Shown here piece by piece: positions 51,046 through 59,178 of a stretch of 64,000 nt of DNA; position 1 is the first letter of the stretch; every line of letters begins with the position of its first letter. A program made the translations under genes and the position numbers. The notes beneath the pieces were generated by a model that saw only the letters and a list, made by a program, of their open reading frames with translations, did not search any database and was not told the DNA's origin. Source of the stretch: Streptomyces sp. NBC_00525 (GTDB lineage: Bacteria; Actinomycetota; Actinomycetes; Streptomycetales; Streptomycetaceae); contig NZ_CP107834.1 in the NCBI RefSeq assembly GCF_036346595.1, forward strand, positions 2,914,001 through 2,978,000. Direction: 5' to 3'.

Positions 51046-52856
51046 CACCGCCTTCCTCCGTCGGCTCCCTCCGGCCGCAGCAGGTCGCCCCCGAACAGCA
51101 CGTCCTCGGCGCGGGCCAGCGCCCACACGTCCGGGGTCAGCACCTCGTACTCGCCGCGCACCACCCCGTCCAGGAACAGCGTCCGCATCAGGGTGCGCTG
51201 GACCTTGCCGCTGCTGGTGCGGCGCACGGCGCCGGGGCGCACCAGCAGGATGTTGCCGGCCGGGATCTCGAATTCCTGGCCGATCAGGGCCTGGATCTTC
51301 TGGGCGACGGTGCGCAGTTCGGTGCTGTCCGCGACACCGCGCACCTCCTGGACGAGCACCAGGTGCTCGCGTCCGGCGTCCACGGAGAACGCGGCTCCGG
51401 CGCCGAAGGTCAGGGCGGGGCTGACGGTCCGGGCGGCCCACTCGACGTCCTGCGGGTAGACGTTGCGGCCGTTGATGATGATGACTTCCTTGAGCCGCCC
51501 GGTGACGAACAGCTCCCCGTCGACCAGCATGCCGAGGTCGCCGGTCCGCAGGAAGTTGCTCTCCTCGTCGTTGAGGCTGGCGCGGAAGGTGCGCACGGTC
51601 TCGGTGGGTCGCCGCCAGTAGCCGCGGGCGATGCCGTAGCCGCGTATCCATATCTCGCCGACCGCGCCGGCCGGCAGCTCGTGGTGGGTCAGCGGGTCCA
51701 CGATCCGTACGTCCGCGTCCACCGGGACGCCGCAGCCGACGAGCGTGCGCCGCCGATCGTCCGTGCCGGCCGCCTCGGCCCGGTCCCGCTCCAGCTCGGC
51801 CTGGTCGAACTCGCGGCGGACGTACGGGGTGCCGGGCGCGCCGCCGGAGACGACGAGCGTGGCCTCCGCCAGGCCGTAGCAGGGGCGCAGCGCCTCGGGC
51901 CGGAAGCCGGCGGGCGCGAACCGCTCCGCGAAGGCGTCCAGGCTCTCGGCGCGCACCGGTTCGGCGCCGTTGAGGGCGAGGCGCCAGCGGGACAGGTCGA
52001 GCGCGGCGATCTGCTCGTCCTTGACCCGGTGGACGCACAGGTCGTAGCAGAAGTTGGGGCCGCCGCCGACGGTGACGCCGTACTCGTCGATGGCCTGGAG
52101 CCAGCGCAGCGGGCGCTTGACGAAGGAGAGCGGGGTGACCTGGACGCTGTGGCTGCCGAGGTGGATCGGGTGCAGCAGGTGCGCGACCAGGCCCATGTCG
52201 TGGAAGTAGGGCAGCCAGCTGCCGAAGACGTCCTCGCGGGTGGTGCGCAGCAGCTTCTGGAGGCTGGCCTGGTTGGCGAGGAGGTTGCGGTGCGAGACGG
52301 TCACGCCGCGCGGTTCGGAGACGGAGCCGGAGGTGTACTGGAGGAAGACCAGGTCGTCGGCGCGGGCCGCGACGGGCCGCCACGCCTCCGGGTCGCCGAT
52401 CTCGGGGACGTCGGTGACCAGGCACTCGGCGGTGGAGCGGGTGTTGCGGGCGAGCCAGAGCGCGACCTCGGGGGCGGCGGACGTCTCGGTGAGGACGACG
52501 GCGGCGCCGGTGTCCTTGAGCACGGCGGTGGTCCGGTTGAGGCGCTTGTCGCGGCCGGCCTCGCCGGGCAGCGGGACGGGGACGGCGACGGCTCCCGCGT
52601 ACAGGCAGCCCGCGAAGCCCTTGAGGAACTCCGCGGTGGAGGAGTAGGCGAGCAGCACGGGCTGTTCGGTCACGCCGTAGTTCTGGAGGCAGGCGGCGAT
52701 GCGTCTCGCCTCCCGGTCCAGCTCTCCGTAGGTGAGGTGTTCGGCCACCGGACCGTCCGCGGTGTCGCGGAGGAAGACGTGCACGTCCTGGCCGGCGAGT
52801 TCGGCCGTCCGGGCGCGGAGCAGTTCGGTGAAGGTGGCGAAGCGTGACTCTGACAT
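51042..52856 (-). CDS. Fatty acyl-AMP ligase (FAAL)
   Basis: A 604-aa adenylating enzyme that should activate a free fatty acid and load it on the ACP encoded two genes downstream. The opening TFTELLRARTAEL and AYSSTAEFLKGFAGCLYAGAVAVPV are FAAL hallmarks. A3 is YTSGSVSEPRG, A5 CYGLAEATL, A7 LRTGDLG and A10 RTSSGKVQR with the catalytic lysine. The start is ATG at 52856 with GAGGGG nine bases upstream; an ATG at 52865 is possible. First gene of the eight-gene minus-strand core operon. Confidence 0.92.
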   Translation of the reverse strand: MSESRFATFTELLRARTAELAGQDVHVFLRDTADGPVAEHLTYGELDREARRIAACLQNYGVTEQPVLLAYSSTAEFLKGFAGCLYAGAVAVPVPLPGEAGRDKRLNRTTAVLKDTGAAVVLTETSAAPEVALWLARNTRSTAECLVTDVPEIGDPEAWRPVAARADDLVFLQYTSGSVSEPRGVTVSHRNLLANQASLQKLLRTTREDVFGSWLPYFHDMGLVAHLLHPIHLGSHSVQVTPLSFVKRPLRWLQAIDEYGVTVGGGPNFCYDLCVHRVKDEQIAALDLSRWRLALNGAEPVRAESLDAFAERFAPAGFRPEALRPCYGLAEATLVVSGGAPGTPYVRREFDQAELERDRAEAAGTDDRRRTLVGCGVPVDADVRIVDPLTHHELPAGAVGEIWIRGYGIARGYWRRPTETVRTFRASLNDEESNFLRTGDLGMLVDGELFVTGRLKEVIIINGRNVYPQDVEWAARTVSPALTFGAGAAFSVDAGREHLVLVQEVRGVADSTELRTVAQKIQALIGQEFEIPAGNILLVRPGAVRRTSSGKVQRTLMRTLFLDGVVRGEYEVLTPDVWALARAEDVLFGGDLLRPEGADGGRRW

Positions 52857-53019
52857 CCGCGGCATCCCCTCGCGTCTCGGGCCCGTGGATGTGCGGCCCT
52901 CGTTCCCGCCGATCCTCCGCAACGGCCCTTGCGGCTCGCTTGCGCGCCCCGGCGGGCGCGCCGGGTTCAGGGGGCGGCAGGGGTGCACCGAGGGAGGGGG
53001 TACGGGTGACGCTCGCCGC

Positions 53020-53985
53020 ATGGACACTCACACCGAACCCGCAGAGGCGATGCGTACGGCGATCGTCTTCCCCGGCATGCAGCCGACGGCCTTCTCCGAG
53101 GTCTCCCGTTTCATGCTGGTCAACCCGCACGCGCGCGAGCTGTACGCGCGCGCCGACGAGGCCCTGGGCTACCGGCTGGCCGACCGCTACCAGCGGACCG
53201 AGGGCGACTATTCGCGCTACGGGCAGATCTCCTTCGTGGTGAACTGCCTGGCGCTCGCCCGCTGGGCGGAGGAGCGGCTGGGGGTCGAGCCGTCGCACGT
53301 GACCGGGCCCAGCTTCGGCGCCCGCGCCGCCGCCGTGTACGCCGGAGTGCTCGACTTCGCCGACGCGGTGACGATGACGGCCCGGCTGGCGGACACGATG
53401 GAGGACTACTTCGCCCGCGAGCATCCGGCGCTGGTCACCCAGTCGATCGCGCGGGTACCGCGGGAGGGTGTGGAGGAGCTGCGCCGGGAGCTGGAGGAGC
53501 GCGGCGAGTGGAGCGACATCGCCTGTGTGGTGGACCGGGACTTCACGATGCTGACCGTCCACGAGTCGGTCCTGGACTGGCTCCAGCGCCGTATCCGCTC
53601 GCTCGGCGGGATGGCGCTGTACACGATGAAGCCGCCGATGCACTCGTATCTGTTCGACGGGCTGCGCGACCGGGTGGACGAGGAGATCTTCGCGGGGCTG
53701 ACCTGGTCGGACCCACGGCTGCCGGTGGTCGCCGACCAGGACGGCCGGACGGTGACGACGGGCGCGGGTGTGCGCGGGATGCTGCTGGACGGCTTCGTGC
53801 GCACGGTGTGCTGGCCGGACGTGGTGGCGGCGCTGCGGGCGGGCGGCGTGGGCCGGCTGTGCGTGTCCGGGGCGGACGGCCTGTTCACCCGTGTCGCCTG
53901 CACCACGCGGAACTTCGAGGTGGTGCCGGTGACGCCCCGGTCCGCGATGCAGCCGGTGCGGCGCCGGATGCCGGTCGCGGCCTGA
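53020..53985 (+). CDS. Free-standing acyltransferase (malonyl-transferase-like fold)
   Basis: A 321-aa FabD-fold protein. The nucleophile elbow reads VTGPSFGARAA (S98), with Pro in place of the His of the usual GHSxG. The catalytic histidine lies in KPPMHSYLF (H208). The N-terminal IVFPGMQPTAF matches the VFPGQG start of ATs. Free-standing ATs in other clusters load malonyl units in trans or move an aminoacyl group between carrier proteins (for example VinK). It is divergent from the FAAL gene and followed by a bidirectional terminator. ATG at 53020 is used; ATG at 53050 is an alternative. Confidence 0.78.
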   Translation: MDTHTEPAEAMRTAIVFPGMQPTAFSEVSRFMLVNPHARELYARADEALGYRLADRYQRTEGDYSRYGQISFVVNCLALARWAEERLGVEPSHVTGPSFGARAAAVYAGVLDFADAVTMTARLADTMEDYFAREHPALVTQSIARVPREGVEELRRELEERGEWSDIACVVDRDFTMLTVHESVLDWLQRRIRSLGGMALYTMKPPMHSYLFDGLRDRVDEEIFAGLTWSDPRLPVVADQDGRTVTTGAGVRGMLLDGFVRTVCWPDVVAALRAGGVGRLCVSGADGLFTRVACTTRNFEVVPVTPRSAMQPVRRRMPVAA

Positions 53986-53998
53986 GCGCCGTACACGT

Positions 53999-54040
53999 GC
54001 GGAAGGGGCCGGTGCCCGCGAAGGCACCGGCCCCTTCCGC
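53999..54040. terminator. Bidirectional terminator, 18-bp perfect stem
   Basis: gcggaaggggccggtgcc at 53999-54016 and its inverted copy at 54023-54040, with a 6-nt loop. It lies between the convergent acyltransferase and PQQ-like genes and can serve both. Confidence 0.9.
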
Positions 54041-54048
54041 GTACCGGG

Positions 54049-55644
54049 TTACCTGCCGTCCACCGTGAAAGCGTAGAACGTGCCCTCGGTGCTGCTGCCG
54101 GTGGTGCCGGCGCCGTCGGCGAACCGGGCGTAGCCGTTGCCCCAGTAGACCGTGCCGTCCACGACCGCCGGGCCGGCGTTGGAGGAGTACGGGGCGGCGA
54201 ACTCCCACAGGTACTCACCGGTGGCGCCGTCGAAGGCGTACATGTGGCCGCTGGTGGAGCCGCCGAAGACGACGCCGTTCGCGGCGGTCAGGGCGCCCCA
54301 GGCGAATCCGTCGGTGCGGTCCGCGACCTGCCAGATGATCTCGCCGGTCTGCGGGTCGAGCGCGGCGAAGGAGCTGCGGTTGGTGGTGGAGCCGTCCGCC
54401 AGCTGGTAGTCGAGCTTGTTGAAGTTGGCCTCGGCCAGGTAGATCCGCTTCCCGTCGAAGGCGGTGCCCCACTCGATGCCGCCGACGTGTCCGCCGGGAC
54501 CGGCCGCCGCGCTCCAGACGACCTCGCCGGTGGCGGCGTCCATCAGCCAGTACTCGCCGCTCTTCTCGCCCGCGCCGATCACCTTGCGGGCCCGGCCGTC
54601 CGCGCCCTTGATGGTGAACAGGTGGGCGCCGTCACCGAAGTCGTAGTCGTAGCCGGGGTTCGGCGGGCAGTTGTTCGGCGGGAGCCCCGGCAGGCAGCCG
54701 GTGTTCCAGGCGTCGAACCGCTTGGCGCCGGTGTGCCACTTGATCCGGCCCGTGTACATGTCCAGGGCCAGGACCGTGTCGACGTAGTTGTCCTCCTGGT
54801 AGCACTCGGCGGGGGTGCCGCCGGCCGTCTGGCAGTCGGACACCTCCTTCGGGACGGTGTAGTTGTTGCCGGTGGTGAAGTACACCGTGTGGGTCGAGGG
54901 GTCCAGCGCCGGGGTGCCCCACACGGCGACACCGCTGTAGCCGCCGGCCCTGCCGCCGTTGTCCGGGGTGGTGAACTGCCGCCACAGCACCTTGCCGGTC
55001 TTCGCGGAGATGGCGTTCACGCTGCCGCGGAAGGTGCAGCAGGGGTACGTGGGGTCGTAGGCGCCCTCCGACTCGCGCGAGGAGACGCCCTGGTAGATGA
55101 TCCCGTCGTGGACGACCGGCGACTGGGTCAGCACGGCCTTGTACTGCGTGTCGATCTCACGGGTCCAGATCTTGTCGCCGGTCCGGGCGTCGACCGTGAT
55201 GAGCACGGCCTTCGTCCAGTCGGCTATGTAGACCCTGCCGTTGACGACGGTCGGGCTGGACCGGGAGACGGAGGCCGCGTCGCCGGTGTACTCGGAGATC
55301 TTGTGCGACCAGATCGGCGCGCCCGTCTTCGCGTTGATCTTGTGCAGATAGCCGCCCCAGTCCGGGAAGTAGACGGCGCCGTCGACGACGGCCGGCGTGG
55401 CCGACACGTCGCCGTGCGTGGCGTACGTCCACTTGGCCTTCAGCCGGCTCGCGTTGTCCGTGGTGATCTTGTACTCGCCCGTTGCGGAGCGGCTGTTGGC
55501 CAGGTCGTGGCCGCCGGTCGTCCACTGGGCCTGCGGGCCGCACGCGTTGGCCGGGGCGATGGCGAGGGTGGTCGCCATGGCCACGGTGGCGAACAGGGTG
55601 AGCCTGCGGGCCGTCTTCCGAGGCGACCGGGGTCTTGTGAACAT
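54049..55644 (-). CDS. Secreted PQQ-type beta-propeller dehydrogenase-like protein
   Basis: A 531-aa protein with a Sec signal peptide (basic MFTRPRSPRKTARR, hydrophobic core, cleavage around APANA at residues 30-34). The rest is a beta-propeller of repeated blades with the quinoprotein tryptophan-docking pattern (AKTGAPIWSHKI, ARTGDKIWTREI, AKTGKVLWR, PQTGEIIWQV). The vicinal Cys pair C202-C203 (YPCCTFRG) resembles the disulfide ring of PQQ alcohol dehydrogenases. The start is ATG at 55644 with ggaggac. Extracellular oxidation of the cluster product is possible; a PQQ supply is not evident in the window. Confidence 0.8.
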   Translation of the reverse strand: MFTRPRSPRKTARRLTLFATVAMATTLAIAPANACGPQAQWTTGGHDLANSRSATGEYKITTDNASRLKAKWTYATHGDVSATPAVVDGAVYFPDWGGYLHKINAKTGAPIWSHKISEYTGDAASVSRSSPTVVNGRVYIADWTKAVLITVDARTGDKIWTREIDTQYKAVLTQSPVVHDGIIYQGVSSRESEGAYDPTYPCCTFRGSVNAISAKTGKVLWRQFTTPDNGGRAGGYSGVAVWGTPALDPSTHTVYFTTGNNYTVPKEVSDCQTAGGTPAECYQEDNYVDTVLALDMYTGRIKWHTGAKRFDAWNTGCLPGLPPNNCPPNPGYDYDFGDGAHLFTIKGADGRARKVIGAGEKSGEYWLMDAATGEVVWSAAAGPGGHVGGIEWGTAFDGKRIYLAEANFNKLDYQLADGSTTNRSSFAALDPQTGEIIWQVADRTDGFAWGALTAANGVVFGGSTSGHMYAFDGATGEYLWEFAAPYSSNAGPAVVDGTVYWGNGYARFADGAGTTGSSTEGTFYAFTVDGR

Positions 55645-55690
55645 GACTGACTGTCCTCCCGAGGACGGTGGTGACGAAGTGCGTGTGGTG

Positions 55691-55804
55691 CCTGTGATGC
55701 CTGTCGTGCCTGTCGTGCCTGTCGTGCCTGTCGTGCCTGTCGTGCCTGTCGTGCCTGTGCCGGTGGTGCTTGTGGGGTCTGTGCCGGTGGTGCTTGTGGG
55801 GTCT
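55691..55804. repeat. Minisatellite: 9-bp units then two 24-bp units
   Basis: cctgtgatg followed by six exact cctgtcgtg units (55700-55753). Then two exact copies of a 24-bp unit (55757-55780 and 55781-55804). It lies in the 203-bp gap upstream of the PQQ-like gene, where its promoter should be. Confidence 0.93.
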
Positions 55805-55847
55805 GTGGTGGGGGCCGCGACGGCCCCGAGCCGGACGCCGGTACGGT

Positions 55848-57473
55848 TCACGCGGCGCGCGGGGCCCCGGCCACCGGCGCGGGCGCGGTGTCCCGCGCCT
55901 TCGCGCCGTGCCGTTCCGCCGCGAGCGCGGTCAGCGCCAGCCGGTCGGTCTTCTTGTTGGTGTTGAGCGGGAACTCGTCCAGCCGGTGGTAGTGGCGCGG
56001 GATCAGCTGCGGCGGCAGGACGGCCGCCAGATCGCGATGGAAGTCCCTCGGGGCGCGCTGCTCACCGAGGTAGAACGCGACAAGCTCGGTGCTGTTGGCC
56101 ACCGGTACGCCGACCACGACCGCGCCCGTGACCGGCGACGCCGCCCGCAGCGCGTGCTCCACCTCGGCCAGTTCGACCCGGTAGCCCTGCACCTGCACCT
56201 GGGAGTCCATCCGGCCCAGGTACACCAGCTGCCCGTCCGCGAGCCGCCGGACCCGGTCCCCCGTGCGGTACCAGCGCAGCCCGTCCCGCTCCAGGTACTT
56301 GCCGTGCCCGTCCTCCGCGTCGAGGTAGCCGGCCGACAGCTGCGGCCCAGCGAGCCAGAGTTCGCCCTCGTCCGCCGCCTCCTCGCCCCGCTCGTCGAGC
56401 AGCAGCTCCGCGTGGCCCTCGTGGAGCAGCCCCAGCGGGACGACGCCGTTGACGCCGAGCCGCACCGACTCCTCGGGCGACCAGCGGTGGCGGTGCGTGG
56501 TGATGGTCATCTCGGTCGGGCCGTAGACGTTGATCACCGCGGAGCCGGGCGCGGCCCGCTGCCAGGCGTCGGTGTCCTCGAACTGGAGGGCCTCGCCGCC
56601 GAAGTACGTCCAGCGCAGCGTCGGCATCGAGCCGGGCAGCAGCCGTCCGGTGCGCCGGGACAGCGAGATCACGCTCGGCGCCGAGAACCACACGGTGATC
56701 CCGTGCTCCGCGACGAAGCCGGGCAGATCGCGGTACGCGTGCGGCGGCACCGACACCAGCGGCGCCCCGGCCGCCCAGGCGCACCACAGGTCGGAGACCG
56801 CGGAGTCCCAGTTGAGCCCGGCCGCCTGCGAGAAGACGTCGTCGGCGCGGAAGTCGTACCAGGCGTCCATCAGCCCGAAGTAGTGCGCCGTGTTGCCGTG
56901 GGTGAGCCGGACCCCCTTGGGGCGCCCGGTGGAGCCCGAGGTGAACAGGATGTACGCGACGTCGTCGGGCGCCGCGTCCCGGGGTCCGGCGAGCGCGGTC
57001 TCCGCAGCGGCGGCCAGTACCGGCAGCCCGGTGGCCGCGGCCAGGGCCTCGGCGCCGGCCCGGTCCAGGTGGGGGGCGAGCACGGGCAGGCCGCCCAGTT
57101 CGGCCCCGGTGCCCCCGGCGAGCAGGGCCGCGCCCTCCCCGTCCACGACCAGCGCGGAGACCCCGGCCGCGCCGAGCATCGAGACGACCTTGCCCACGGG
57201 GAAGCCGGCCGGGATCGGAACGGCCGGCAGGCCCGCGTACAGGGCGGCCAGGATGCCGAGGTACGCGGTGGTGCTGCGGCCGGTCAGGATGCCGACGGCG
57301 TTCGGCGGGCCGCCGGGGGCGGCGAGCAGGGCGCCCGCCCAGGCCAGGGCGGTCGCATGGGCTGTCGTGTAGTCCACGGTGTCGCCGCCCACCCGGACGG
57401 CGACACCGGCCGGGGATTTCTCCAGGCCCCGCAGGAAACGCGCGTGCAGCGCCTTCGACGCCATTGGTTCCAT
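55848..57473 (-). CDS. Free-standing amino-acid adenylation enzyme (NRPS A-domain/DltA type)
   Basis: A 541-aa adenylation enzyme with no carrier domain. A3 is LFTSGSTGRPKG (177-188), A4 region GLNWDSAVSDLW carries D223 at the position that binds the substrate amino group, A5 is VYGPTEM, A7 WYRTGD, A8 GRMDSQVQVQGYRVELAEVE and A10 NTNKKTDR with the catalytic lysine. It should therefore activate an amino acid and load it on a separate carrier protein, most simply the one encoded divergently at 57580. ATG at 57473 has gaggag upstream. The substrate may come from the aminomutase and aminotransferase next door. Confidence 0.85.
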   Translation of the reverse strand: MEPMASKALHARFLRGLEKSPAGVAVRVGGDTVDYTTAHATALAWAGALLAAPGGPPNAVGILTGRSTTAYLGILAALYAGLPAVPIPAGFPVGKVVSMLGAAGVSALVVDGEGAALLAGGTGAELGGLPVLAPHLDRAGAEALAAATGLPVLAAAAETALAGPRDAAPDDVAYILFTSGSTGRPKGVRLTHGNTAHYFGLMDAWYDFRADDVFSQAAGLNWDSAVSDLWCAWAAGAPLVSVPPHAYRDLPGFVAEHGITVWFSAPSVISLSRRTGRLLPGSMPTLRWTYFGGEALQFEDTDAWQRAAPGSAVINVYGPTEMTITTHRHRWSPEESVRLGVNGVVPLGLLHEGHAELLLDERGEEAADEGELWLAGPQLSAGYLDAEDGHGKYLERDGLRWYRTGDRVRRLADGQLVYLGRMDSQVQVQGYRVELAEVEHALRAASPVTGAVVVGVPVANSTELVAFYLGEQRAPRDFHRDLAAVLPPQLIPRHYHRLDEFPLNTNKKTDRLALTALAAERHGAKARDTAPAPVAGAPRAA

Positions 57474-57543
57474 TTCCGCTCCTCATTTCCCGGCACATCG
57501 TCGGGAATTTCTCCGGACGCCTTCCTGACATTTTCGGGACGCA

Positions 57544-57573
57544 TTGACAGCCACCGACGGGCGCCCCCATCAT
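57544..57573 (+). promoter_or_regulatory. Sigma-70-like promoter for a leaderless transcript
   Basis: TTGACA at 57544-57549 and CATCAT at 57568-57573, 18 bp apart. The expected start is about 7 nt downstream, on the A of the ATG at 57580. No ribosome site precedes that ATG. Confidence 0.55.
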
Positions 57574-57579
57574 TCCCGT

Positions 57580-57849
57580 ATGCCAGAACTCACGAATCAC
57601 ACCTGGGACGAAGCCTTCGAGGCCGTCATCCGTCCGTTCCTGCCCTATCTCGACCCGGCCGAGAAACTGTCCGACGATTCCCGCCTCAAGGAACTCGGGC
57701 TGGACTCCATGGGCACGATCGAGCTGCTCGCCGCACTGGAGAGCGCCTACTCGGTGCGTTTCCTGGACGACGCCCTGAAGCTGGAGAACTTCGCCAGCCC
57801 GGACATCCTGTGGAACACACTGATCACCAAAACAGAATCCGCCGCGTGA
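57580..57849 (+). CDS. Free-standing acyl/peptidyl carrier protein, probable aminoacyl carrier
   Basis: An 89-aa carrier protein. The phosphopantetheine serine lies in the motif ELGLDSMGTIELL (S47 by my count). The acidic helix I and terminal TKTESAA are normal for small ACPs. There is no recognisable ribosome site, and a promoter-like sequence 36-7 bp upstream suggests a leaderless mRNA; TTG at 57544 would be an alternative start only if the transcript were longer. It is divergent from the adenylation enzyme gene and convergent with the aminotransferase gene. Confidence 0.85.
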   Translation: MPELTNHTWDEAFEAVIRPFLPYLDPAEKLSDDSRLKELGLDSMGTIELLAALESAYSVRFLDDALKLENFASPDILWNTLITKTESAA

Positions 57850-57913
57850 GAAAAGGGAACCGCTGCCCGGCCCGACAAGGACGATGAATCCGAGTCGGGC
57901 CGCTCCCTTTTCC
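57850..57913. terminator. Bidirectional terminator after the carrier-protein gene
   Basis: A two-part stem (aaaaggga with tcccttttc, and ggcccgac with gtcgggcc) with an A-run on one side and a T-run on the other. It separates the convergent carrier-protein and aminotransferase genes. Confidence 0.8.
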
Positions 57914-57931
57914 GGGAAACCGCCGGATCTT

Positions 57932-59173
57932 TTACAGCAGCCGCTGGAATCCTTCTTCGATCCGATCCAGCACCGAGCGGACATGCGGCACGGCGAGCGG
58001 GTCGGCGGCGGCCAGTGCCGTTTCCTGCTGCTCGGCGTTCTCGCCGTAGAGCATGCTCGTCGCGCATTTGAAGCGCAGGGCCCCCGGCTCGTCGCCGAGG
58101 AGGTGCCCAGCGAGGACGGCGATGCCCAGGTCCAGCATCCGGCCCGCCAGCGACGCCGAATCGGTCACGTCGTGCTTGGCCAGCTCCTCGCGGACCGGCT
58201 CGAAGTCCGGGTAGACGTAGAACGCGCCGGTGGGCGGCCGGCAGCGCGCCCCGGCCCCGACGACGATGCGGTGCACCTCGCGCGCCACGGCCCCGTGCAG
58301 CCGGGCGCCGGCGCGCAGCCGCTCGCGGATCTCCTCGGGCTCCCCGAAGGCGTACTCGGCCACCTCCTGCATCGGGCCCGGCAGCGTGGACCACACCTCG
58401 CTGGCCACCGAGGCGACCCCGGCCCGGATCGCCTCCCCCCACGGCCCCTCGGGGAAGCGGGCCGCGCCGATCCGCCAGCCGCCCAGCGCCAGGGACTTGC
58501 TGAGCCCGGTGCAGACGACGGTGCGGGCGGGCGCCACCTCGGCGGGGCTGAGGTAGTCGGCGTCCGGGTCGTGCACGACGTCCCGGTAGATCTCGTCCGA
58601 GACGATGAGCAGGTTCTCCTCCTCGGCGACGGCGCACAGTTCGCGGATCATCGCGGCGGAGGCGAGGGTGCCGGTCGGGTTGTCCGGCAGCGTCAGGATC
58701 ATGAGGCGCGGGTCGTACCCCTCGGCGCGGGCGGCCCGGATGCGGTCGCGCAGCAGGGCCGGGTCGGGCACCCCGCCGCACTCCGCGGGGATCGGCACGG
58801 CGATCGGCTCCTTGCCGGCCAGCCGGGCCTGCGGCGCGTAGGTGTTCCAGGCGGGCCGGGGCAGCAGCACATCGCCGGGCACGGTGAGGTCGAGGGCCAT
58901 CAGCAGCGGCTTGCTGCCCGGCGCGACGACGATCTGGTCCGGCCCGGTGGGCAGCCGGCGCCGGCCGAAGTACCCGGCGACGGCCTCCCGTACGCCCGGC
59001 GAACCGGCCACCGGCCCGTACGCGTTGCGGACCGCGCCCGCCGCGAGGCGGTCCATCAGCGGCCCGAAGGCCGGCAGCCGCGACTCGCCGAAGCCGAGGT
59101 GGACGATGCGCTCACCGGCCGCCTGGCGCTCCGCGACGATCTGGTTGAGGGCGAGATTGGGCGACATGCTCAT
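57932..59173 (-). CDS. PLP-dependent aminotransferase, class I/II
   Basis: A 413-aa fold-type I aminotransferase. The motifs are in order: SDEIYRDVV, PLP lysine K226 in TGLSKSLALGGWRIG, and PDNPTGTL (D164-N165-P166). A C-terminal arginine expected to bind the substrate carboxylate lies in ALRFKCATS. It is similar to Asp/branched-chain-type aminotransferases. ATG at 59173 is used; GTG at 59182 would overlap the KamA stop (GTGA). Second gene of the aminomutase operon, so it probably acts on the same pathway. Confidence 0.85.
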   Translation of the reverse strand: MSMSPNLALNQIVAERQAAGERIVHLGFGESRLPAFGPLMDRLAAGAVRNAYGPVAGSPGVREAVAGYFGRRRLPTGPDQIVVAPGSKPLLMALDLTVPGDVLLPRPAWNTYAPQARLAGKEPIAVPIPAECGGVPDPALLRDRIRAARAEGYDPRLMILTLPDNPTGTLASAAMIRELCAVAEEENLLIVSDEIYRDVVHDPDADYLSPAEVAPARTVVCTGLSKSLALGGWRIGAARFPEGPWGEAIRAGVASVASEVWSTLPGPMQEVAEYAFGEPEEIRERLRAGARLHGAVAREVHRIVVGAGARCRPPTGAFYVYPDFEPVREELAKHDVTDSASLAGRMLDLGIAVLAGHLLGDEPGALRFKCATSMLYGENAEQQETALAAADPLAVPHVRSVLDRIEEGFQRLL

Positions 59174-59178
59174 GGGAT

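Noticed and set aside
55691..55804. Repeats as a possible CRISPR array
   Set aside because: Units are 9 or 24 bp with no spacers and no cas genes.
55645..55851. N-terminal extension of the PQQ-like protein rich in Thr-Gly
   Set aside because: It is produced by translation of the minisatellite; a good RBS and signal peptide start at 55644.
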